Part shown: positions 1 to 4,072 of the stretch, in pieces
Layout: the number at the start of each line of letters is the position of its first letter
Position numbering within the stretch: the first letter of the stretch is position 1
Assembly (NCBI GenBank): GCA_016932955.1
Contig: JAFGBV010000261.1
Coordinates: forward strand, 1 to 5,699
DNA length: 5,699 nucleotides
Direction: 5' to 3'
From: Anaerolineales bacterium
GTDB lineage: Bacteria; Chloroflexota; Anaerolineae; Anaerolineales; UBA4823
The notes under the pieces: generated by a model
Databases searched by the model: none
What the model was told of the DNA's origin: nothing
The model's input: the letters and a program-made list of their open reading frames with translations, nothing else
Program-made: the position numbers and the translations under genes

Positions 1-439
1 CATTCGTTACCTCGAGCTGGTCGATCCAGAAGCCGTCCAGATAAACACTATGCTCCGGTTTCTCATCGTTGTTGGCAATCGTGGCGTCCAACACTGGCGC
101 TCCCATTGTGAACTCGCCCGGGGGTATGAAGATCATTGAGTGGCTATCGATTTGCATCCCATCGTCGCCCAATTCAACAATGGAAGGAGTGGCGGGTTGG
201 ATTTTCTTGGGAGTAGAGGTAAATGCCTGGGCTTGGGTCGTTGCGGGCGGCTGTAAGTTCGAGGCGGCCTGAGTGGTTGTAAGCGCGGCAAGCGAGGGGA
301 TGATGGTCTCAGGTGTGTCCGTCCATGCAGGCGTGGATGGGAAATGGGTGCTCGTGGCAGTTGGCGCCACAGTAGCGTTCGTGCAGGAGGTGAGCAGGAG
401 CACTGCCAGAAGAAGGATGGGAATGTGTGTGTGGGTCAT
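1..439 (-). CDS. Lipoprotein with formylglycine-generating-enzyme (FGE-sulfatase) domain, 3' part outside window
   Basis: The gene starts at ATG 437-439, behind an AGGAAC-type ribosome binding site, and runs off the left edge after 146 residues. Residues 6-18 are a hydrophobic signal peptide ending in the lipobox L16-T-S-C19, so the mature protein should be lipid-anchored at Cys19 outside the cytoplasmic membrane. Residues 20-95 form a low-complexity Thr/Pro/Ala linker. From residue 102 the sequence reads MIFIPPGEFTMGAP, then DEKPEHSVYLDGFWIDQLEVTN, which is the characteristic start of the FGE-sulfatase/SUMF1 fold. Family members with this start include true formylglycine-generating enzymes, EgtB-like enzymes and many catalytically uncharacterised proteins. 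The copper-binding cysteines of true FGEs lie near the domain's C-terminus, outside the window, so enzymatic activity cannot be judged. Lipid-anchored versions with Thr-rich linkers are common in Chloroflexota (recalled knowledge). The gene is divergent from the Fic-type ORF. Confidence 0.9.
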   Translation of the reverse strand, partial: MTHTHIPILLLAVLLLTSCTNATVAPTATSTHFPSTPAWTDTPETIIPSLAALTTTQAASNLQPPATTQAQAFTSTPKKIQPATPSIVELGDDGMQIDSHSMIFIPPGEFTMGAPVLDATIANNDEKPEHSVYLDGFWIDQLEVTN

Positions 440-563
440 GGGTTCCTTTCATTTCGCAAGTTCTACGGCTACGATCGCTACAAACTCAAACGCTGTGGCA
501 AAAATCTGAGGTGGTCAAGGTTTTTTGACAAAAAAGCGGCGTGATTTAAGGTGGAATCCCCCA

Positions 564-583
564 CGCAGGAAGAGCATCCTGCG
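564..583. repeat. Small inverted repeat, arms CGCAGGA/TCCTGCG
   Basis: Perfect 7-bp arms at 564-570 and 577-583 surround a 6-base loop. Neither strand has a T-run directly after the stem, so it is not a classical intrinsic terminator. It lies inside a stretch that may be a remnant of coding sequence, so the symmetry could be accidental. Confidence 0.3.
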
Positions 584-623
584 CAACCTGGAGGTCATCT
601 ATGCGTCGGGATGAAGCTTATGC

Positions 624-656
624 AAGTGTAAATAACGCCGCCCGTTATTTACACTT
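624..656. promoter_or_regulatory. 14-bp-arm palindrome upstream of Fic-type ORF, candidate operator
   Basis: The arms AAGTGTAAATAACG (624-637) and CGTTATTTACACTT (643-656) are exact reverse complements around a 5-base CCGCC spacer. The right arm contains TTTACA, usable as a -35 element for the gene starting at 728, so a protein bound here would be expected to block transcription. Full-length relatives of the downstream Fic protein often carry a C-terminal winged-helix domain, which would make autoregulation plausible. That domain is missing from the present ORF. A stem-loop acting in RNA is the alternative: the right arm runs into four T residues, which would be only a weak terminator tail. 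Confidence 0.55.
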
Positions 657-677
657 TTGGTGCAAAATGTCAATAAG
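648..677 (+). promoter_or_regulatory. Candidate promoter of the Fic-type ORF
   Basis: TTTACA (648-653) matches the sigma-70 -35 consensus at five of six bases. AATAAG (672-677) matches the -10 consensus at four of six, with an 18-bp spacer. It lies about 50 bp before the GTG start, and its -35 is inside the palindrome's right arm. The match is modest and found by eye. Confidence 0.3.
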
Positions 678-727
678 CGCTGCCCCTGAACGACGCTCTT
701 GGATCGGAGCGCCTGAGGACGATATTC

Positions 728-1594
728 GTGAAGCCTGAAAATTTCCGCGCCTCTGCCGCTGGACGTGTGATCCGCAGCCCCCATGGCTATTGGGCCTTCG
801 CGCCTGCTCCATTGCCCCCTGCCTTGAACTGGTCAGACGCGCTGGTCTCCAGCCTGTCGCAGGCTGAGCGCAACTTGAGCAGGCTGTCCAGCCTGGGCGA
901 GAGCCTGCCCTCCCCGCACCTGCTGGCGCGGCCCTTCGTGCGCCGCGAGGCGGTGGTCTCGTCGCGCATCGAGGGCACGCGCGCTTCCCTGGCGGACCTG
1001 TACACCTACGAGACGGCCCAGCTCTCTTTCCTGGAAGCGGGATCGGACGTGCAGGAAGTGCACAATTACGTGCGCGCCCTGGATTATGGCCTGGAGCGGT
1101 TGAAGAGCCTGCCGGTCAGCCTGCGCCTGATCCGCGAAGTCCACGCCCGCTTGATGGAAGGAGTGCGCGGCGAGCGCCTGGCGCCCGGCGAATTCCGGCG
1201 CAGCCAGAACTGGATCGGCCCGCCGCGTTGCACACTGGAGGACGCCCCTTACGTGCCGCCGCCGGTGGATGAAATGCACGCGGCGCTGGACAGGCTCGAA
1301 AAGTTCATCCACGCCCCGTCCGACCTGCCGCCGCTGGCGCGCGCCTCCATGGCGCATTACCAGGTGGAGGATAAGATTGCGCTCGAACTGAAGCGCAGGG
1401 AAGCGCTACTCCCTATCGACCAGGGACAACTGCTTGCTTATTTGAAGATCAGTGGGCTGAAGCTAGGCATCCTGGTCAACTTCGGCGATGAAAACGCGTG
1501 GAGTTCAAGCGTATTCCAATTGATCACCCATCGCACCGCGTCCCGAGAGATCGGCCTCCAAATCAAGACCCTAAGGGTTTTTAAAAACCCTTAG
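728..1594 (+). CDS. Truncated Fic-family protein fused to a GxxExxxY-protein remnant (probably non-functional)
   Basis: The start is GTG 728, with GAGGA at 715-719, eight bases upstream. Residues 1-212 are a Fic-family N-terminal region. They include the inhibitory-helix motif S78-SRI-E82-G83 of class II Fic proteins (form SxxxEG), then the usual LIREVHARLMEG, PGEFRRSQNWIG and LPPLARASMAHYQ segments. In intact Fic enzymes, which transfer AMP or a similar group to target hydroxyls, the next residues would be the catalytic HPFxxGNGRxxR loop. Here it is absent. From about V213 the protein becomes VEDKIALELKRREALLPIDQ and QLLAYLKISGLKLGILVNFG, the C-terminal half of GxxExxxY proteins. The last residues (from about 257) look frameshifted, and the final ten or so are read from a palindrome arm. 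The high-GC3 codon use of residues 1-212 differs from the genes to the right. No Fic activity is expected. What I see is a continuous ORF; that it is a decayed fusion is inference. Confidence 0.75.
   Translation: MKPENFRASAAGRVIRSPHGYWAFAPAPLPPALNWSDALVSSLSQAERNLSRLSSLGESLPSPHLLARPFVRREAVVSSRIEGTRASLADLYTYETAQLSFLEAGSDVQEVHNYVRALDYGLERLKSLPVSLRLIREVHARLMEGVRGERLAPGEFRRSQNWIGPPRCTLEDAPYVPPPVDEMHAALDRLEKFIHAPSDLPPLARASMAHYQVEDKIALELKRREALLPIDQGQLLAYLKISGLKLGILVNFGDENAWSSSVFQLITHRTASREIGLQIKTLRVFKNP
1364..1584 (+). pseudogene. 3' fragment of a GxxExxxY-family gene with a probable frameshift
   Basis: Nested in the end of the Fic-type ORF. VEDKIALELKR, EALLPIDQGQLLAYLK and GLKLGILVNFG match the second half of GxxExxxY proteins, which have a PD-(D/E)XK-nuclease-like fold and no settled function. 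E220-L-K222 corresponds to the ExK half of that motif. The partner acid and the whole GxxExxxY N-terminus are absent. After NFGDEN the fusion's frame loses similarity, but the next frame gives KRVEFKRIPIDHP (from 1492), resembling the family's usual end. Loss of one A in the 1491-1494 A-run would account for the shift. The shifted frame stops at TAA 1582-1584 within the palindrome. Confidence 0.6.
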
Positions 1595-1602
1595 GGTCTT
1601 GA
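1563..1602. terminator. Perfect 40-bp palindrome between convergent genes, probable bidirectional terminator
   Basis: Each 20-base half (1563-1582 and 1583-1602) is the exact reverse complement of the other, with a TTTTTAAAAA centre flanked by CCCTAAGGG and CCCTTAGGG. It lies at the 3' ends of the plus-strand Fic-type ORF and the minus-strand GlsB-type gene, as expected of a shared terminator. It lacks a T-tract outside the stem, so it is not a textbook intrinsic terminator. An inner CCC-TAA-GGG mini-hairpin followed by five T exists on both strands. It may belong to a dispersed intergenic repeat family. Confidence 0.5.
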
Positions 1603-1622
1603 CCATGGAGGCATGTTCGACT

Positions 1623-1892
1623 CTAGCGTCGAAGTACCCTTCTCCCAGCCAGCAGGCGCACTATGGCAAGCAGCACCACCGCCCCGCCGAACGCGATCAG
1701 GATCGACGTCAGGTTGATCCCCGACATCGGGTCACCGATATTGAAGAAGTAGGAAGCAATGAAACCCCCCAATAATCCGCCTATCACGCCGACTACGAGG
1801 TCTCCAATCAACCCGAAGCCTCCCCCTTTCATGACTACCCCGGCTAACCAGCCGGCAATCAAACCAACCACAATCCAGGAAAGTATACTCAT
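1623..1892 (-). CDS. GlsB/YeaQ/YmgE-family (transglycosylase-associated) stress membrane protein
   Basis: This is an 89-residue membrane protein with the family's standard length and layout. It begins MSILSWIVVGLIAGWLAGVV, continues GLIGDLVVGVIGGLLGGFIA as the second helix, and ends with a third helix (about residues 61-81) and a basic tail, LAGRRVLRR. I chose ATG 1890-1892 because the family begins at this point and GGAG lies six bases upstream. An in-frame ATG at 1935-1937 would add 15 polar residues without family similarity. Members of this family are small inner-membrane proteins linked to general or envelope stress; the biochemical role is unknown despite the 'transglycosylase-associated' name. 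The gene lies 93 bp downstream of a paralogous gene on the same strand. That gap contains no strong promoter, so the two may share a transcript. Confidence 0.9.
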   Translation of the reverse strand: MSILSWIVVGLIAGWLAGVVMKGGGFGLIGDLVVGVIGGLLGGFIASYFFNIGDPMSGINLTSILIAFGGAVVLLAIVRLLAGRRVLRR

Positions 1893-1974
1893 TCTAATCT
1901 CCATTTCTTTTCTATCAGGTTTATCAGTTGAGGTCATGCGCAGGTAGGACTTACAATCCTAGGCACGATTATGC

Positions 1975-1997
1975 AAAAAAGAAAGTCAAGATACTTT
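1975..1997 (-). terminator. Weak terminator-like stem with T-run after the CsbD-fusion gene
   Basis: On the minus strand, AAAGT-ATCTTG-ACTTT is followed by CTTTTTT (complement of 1975-1980). The 5-bp stem spans the TGA stop of the upstream gene. The stem is short and AT-rich, so termination would be partial at best, which would allow some read-through into the 89-residue gene. Confidence 0.25.
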
Positions 1998-2453
1998 TGA
2001 AGTAACTGCTCCTAAAAATCCTTGTATTTGTTTTTCAGCCTCCTTTTCGGTAATCCCATACCGTTTTTCTAGCAAATCAACGAACCGGTCGTACTTTCCA
2101 TCGATCTGATCGACATCCTCCTTGGTGAGCTTGTCCCACCGGCAGTGGATTTTCTTGCACACTCTATCCCACTGGCTTTTAAGAACAGCTTTTGTCACGG
2201 TGTGCTCTCTAACGAAGAAATTGACGACTGCTAGCAGAACGATGGCCCCCCCCAGCGACACCAGCAGGCCCGGCAAGCTGAAGCCGGTTGTATTGATATG
2301 AAACACGGGTAGCAAAAATAAACCAGCCGCAAAAATGCCAACACTGCCTATAATGATATTGAGCAGCAAGATCGATCGGCGACGGCGGATGATTAAAGTA
2401 GCCAACCCGCCGATGGCAGCGCCAGCGATAAGCCAAACAAAGAATTTAAGCAT
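1986..2453 (-). CDS. GlsB/YeaQ-like membrane domain fused to a CsbD-like domain
   Basis: The 155-residue protein starts at ATG 2451-2453, with AGGAG eight bases upstream. Residues 3-22, 27-50 and 59-81 are three hydrophobic helices. The last (VSLGGAIVLLAVVNFF) closely resembles the third helix of the neighbouring 89-residue protein (IAFGGAVVLLAIVRLL), supporting a GlsB/YeaQ-type fold. Residues 91-147 look like a CsbD domain: LKSQWDRV, CRWDKLTKEDVDQIDGK, then LLEKRYGITEKEAEKQIQGFL, matching the CsbD pattern of W, W-xKLT-x-D-x-IxGK and a YGxxxxEAEKQ end. CsbD is a small soluble stress protein of unknown biochemical role, sigma-B controlled in Bacillus. Here it would be tethered to the membrane. 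N-terminal helix divergence makes the GlsB assignment less secure than the CsbD one. Confidence 0.85.
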   Translation of the reverse strand: MLKFFVWLIAGAAIGGLATLIIRRRRSILLLNIIIGSVGIFAAGLFLLPVFHINTTGFSLPGLLVSLGGAIVLLAVVNFFVREHTVTKAVLKSQWDRVCKKIHCRWDKLTKEDVDQIDGKYDRFVDLLEKRYGITEKEAEKQIQGFLGAVTSKVS

Positions 2454-2465
2454 CTTATTCTCTCC

Positions 2466-2484
2466 TGTCTGAGTTTTTCAGACA
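2466..2484 (-). promoter_or_regulatory. Hairpin directly before the ribosome binding site of the CsbD-fusion gene
   Basis: TGTCTGA (2466-2472) and TCAGACA (2478-2484) form a perfect 7-bp stem with a 5-base loop in the leader. The last stem base is the first A of the AGGAG ribosome binding site (2462-2466). It could influence translation or mRNA stability, or be a DNA operator. The arm length is short enough for chance. Confidence 0.35.
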
Positions 2485-2531
2485 CACGCACTATCCATGC
2501 TTACCGGGGAAGCACGGTTGCATTTACCTGT

Positions 2532-2560
2532 AATTTAAGTATACTGAGATAGAGTCTCAA
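2532..2560 (-). promoter_or_regulatory. Candidate promoter of the CsbD-fusion gene
   Basis: On the minus strand, TTGAGA (complement of 2555-2560) matches the -35 consensus at five of six bases. TAAATT (complement of 2532-2537) matches -10 at four of six, with an ideal 17-bp spacer. The -35 overlaps a small inverted repeat, TGAGA-N5-TCTCA (2545-2559). The resulting leader would be about 70 bases and would include the hairpin at 2466-2484. Confidence 0.4.
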
Positions 2561-2613
2561 AAGCGTCACAACCTACGCTGCGGATTTATCCTTTGGCCCA
2601 AAACGCACCTTTA

Positions 2614-3114
2614 TTATCGAATCTTTAAAAATCTCTGGATGGGATGAGTATTAGATTGATGCAAAGGAACGAAAATCCCCTCTGCGTTCAATAAATACTC
2701 AACTCCAAGTTCGGGTATAGCCCACCCTGGATTGATACAATATCCCTGTGCTGTGGCCTGGCCATCGAGGTGTGTAAATGTTACTAAATCGTAGCGCTGA
2801 CCACCCAATTTATACCCCAGAACTGAAATATTGGTTACTTTCCAGTTCTGCACGGGTACAGGAACGGGTCCGGCCCCGGAAAGGGTAACAGGAAAATATA
2901 TCGAAAAATAGTTGGCCGGTATTGCCAGCGTAGGTATTATTTTTACCGATATATCTGGCAGCGGCGTTGGGCTGGGTTCCTTCAGTTGGTAATACAACGT
3001 AAAACTCAAGACACAACACATCATCACGAGGATGACTGCTACCAATATCACACCCAGGCTAAAAACAGGATCTCTTTCAGTTCTGGCAGATTTCTGCTCG
3101 TATTCATCAAACAT
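2614..3114 (-). CDS. Single-pass membrane protein of unknown function, last gene of the transporter operon
   Basis: I do not recognise this 166-residue protein. It begins with a charged 15-residue segment (MFDEYEQKSARTERD), followed by one strongly hydrophobic helix (about 17-42, containing MMCC). Then come a short Pro-rich stretch (EPSPTPLPD) and a roughly 110-residue domain rich in aromatic and beta-branched residues, probably beta-structured and outside the membrane. That domain contains a single cysteine (C126), so no internal disulfide. Its segments include VPVQNWKVTNISVLGYKLGG and GYCINPGWAIPELGVEYLL. There is no lipobox and no known catalytic motif that I can see. The start ATG 3112-3114 has GGAGG five bases upstream and overlaps the BrkB-type gene by 8 bp, so it is probably translationally coupled and may work with the membrane proteins encoded upstream. 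No clear terminator follows. Confidence 0.8.
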   Translation of the reverse strand: MFDEYEQKSARTERDPVFSLGVILVAVILVMMCCVLSFTLYYQLKEPSPTPLPDISVKIIPTLAIPANYFSIYFPVTLSGAGPVPVPVQNWKVTNISVLGYKLGGQRYDLVTFTHLDGQATAQGYCINPGWAIPELGVEYLLNAEGIFVPLHQSNTHPIQRFLKIR

Positions 3115-4072
3115 CGCTGCCTCCAGTTTGTTTATCGGACTGATGGTATTGGCCTGCCGCCTCTTGCTGCTGCTGTATTAGCTGGTAATAAGACACGCTC
3201 AAGAAAGCGCCAAAGAGAAAGATAAGGCCGCTCATATAGGCCCAGAGAAGAAAGGCGATAATGGCTGCCACCGAACCATAGACCAAATTCGAGACTGAGA
3301 TGTAGGTAGAAACAAAGAGCAAAAAGGTTTTCTTGGCAAGCTCCCAGAGCAGGCCGGCTCCAATCGCGCCAGGTAAAACCTCGCGCCAGGTAGAAGCTCC
3401 ATGGGGGAGCAGGATGTAGAGCACCATGAACAAGGCAACATCGAGCAAGATCGCCACTACAAAACTGATACCGCCCCCAATCGGAATGATCGGGGCAGGC
3501 AACCAGGTGCTCAGGTTGGCAAGCATGCTGCCGGCAAAAGATGCCAGGAAGAGCGTCGGGCCAACGAAAGTTAGAACAAATAGTATTGCCAGACCACGCC
3601 GCTTCCAAACTGGGCGGCGGCGTTTATTGCCCCAAATTTCATTCAGGGTTTGGGTAAGCGTGTAAAAAATCGTAGAGGCAGACCAGACCAGACTGACTAA
3701 AGCGACGCTGGTAACTGGTCCGCGCGCCTGGATGATTTCGTCAATATTTTTGCCCAACAACTGGCCCAGGGCTGGTGCAATAAACTCTAGCTTTTTTACG
3801 ATGAGTTGCTGATCCATCAACAGGCCATGGTTGAAGCTGGCAATGGAAATGCTCAAGAGGATGAGCGGAAACAGGGAGAAGAGGGCAAAGTAGGCAATCG
3901 CCGCAGCCGTAATCGCCGAGTCGGGCTTCAAGGCTTCCCTGGCTGCGTCCGCCAACATCCCTAACCAGCCGTGTGTACGCTCATAAGCGTGTGAGCGCTG
4001 CGGATGCCCTGCTTGCCAAAGCTGTGTCATCCTTCGAGCCATTCCGGGTGCGGTCATGGCCTGTTTCTTCAT
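3107..4072 (-). CDS. YihY/BrkB-family membrane protein
   Basis: The 321-residue protein has about six transmembrane helices (roughly 53-77, 119-141, 160-183, 200-223, 235-257, 264-293), as usual for the family. Recognisable segments are AAAIAYFALFSLFPLILL (57-74), SASTIFYTLTQTLNEIWG (131-148), LPGAIGAGLLWELAKKTF (233-250) and the last helix, YGSVAAIIAFLLWAYMSGL followed by GAFLSV. The family often has GAEL at this last point; here the acidic residue is replaced by F290. BrkB was named from Bordetella serum resistance, and the older ribonuclease BN label for YihY was an error. Transport or envelope roles are suspected but unproven. ATG 4070-4072 overlaps the upstream stop as ATGA and has no clear ribosome binding site, fitting coupled translation. 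Internal ATGs at codons 6, 11 and 15 are possible alternative starts. The Gln-rich, polar C-terminus (298-321) is probably cytoplasmic. Confidence 0.92.
   Translation of the reverse strand: MKKQAMTAPGMARRMTQLWQAGHPQRSHAYERTHGWLGMLADAAREALKPDSAITAAAIAYFALFSLFPLILLSISIASFNHGLLMDQQLIVKKLEFIAPALGQLLGKNIDEIIQARGPVTSVALVSLVWSASTIFYTLTQTLNEIWGNKRRRPVWKRRGLAILFVLTFVGPTLFLASFAGSMLANLSTWLPAPIIPIGGGISFVVAILLDVALFMVLYILLPHGASTWREVLPGAIGAGLLWELAKKTFLLFVSTYISVSNLVYGSVAAIIAFLLWAYMSGLIFLFGAFLSVSYYQLIQQQQEAAGQYHQSDKQTGGSDV

Larger units (their letters stand above)
440..727. other. Divergent intergenic region between lipoprotein gene and Fic-type ORF
   Basis: This 288-bp region should hold the promoters of both divergent genes. 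On the lipoprotein side the minus strand has AT-rich sequence with TTGTCA- and TTGACC-like hexamers (513-530), but no convincing -10 partner. A short symmetric run, TTTTTTGACAAAAAA, is at 521-535. The middle holds a 7-bp-arm hairpin (564-583). The Fic side holds the large palindrome (624-656) and a candidate promoter, both listed separately. No complete gene was seen. A short reading frame at 570-614 has a coding-like codon pattern but no start. Confidence 0.6.

Noticed and set aside
514..535. GTCAA-GGTTTT-TTGAC hairpin next to A and T runs, considered as a terminator.
   Set aside because: It lies upstream of two divergent genes with no gene ending into it. The stem is 5 bp and AT-rich, so chance in AT-rich promoter DNA is more likely.
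833..1357. Long open frame on the minus strand opposite the Fic region (174 codons).
   Set aside because: It is a mirror of a GC-rich coding frame, is low in hydrophobic order and rich in Arg/Gln, and matches no family. The plus strand carries clear Fic motifs.
1569..1596. CCCTAA/TTAGGG units resembling telomere repeats.
   Set aside because: The units occur only once per palindrome arm, not in tandem; the resemblance is coincidental.
1616..1633. TTCGAC-TCTAGC-GTCGAA hairpin spanning the stop codon of the 89-residue gene.
   Set aside because: The 6-bp arms have no T-run on either strand. The neighbouring 40-bp palindrome is a far better terminator candidate.
1945..1961. TAGGA-CTTACAA-TCCTA inverted repeat, reminiscent of an insertion-sequence end (GTAGGACTTAC).
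   Set aside because: The arms are only 5 bp, there is no matching second end, no target duplication and no transposase in the window.
3132..3608. 158-codon minus-strand frame inside the BrkB gene.
   Set aside because: It overlaps the BrkB frame fully, is rich in Cys/Trp/Pro in an unnatural mix and has no family resemblance.
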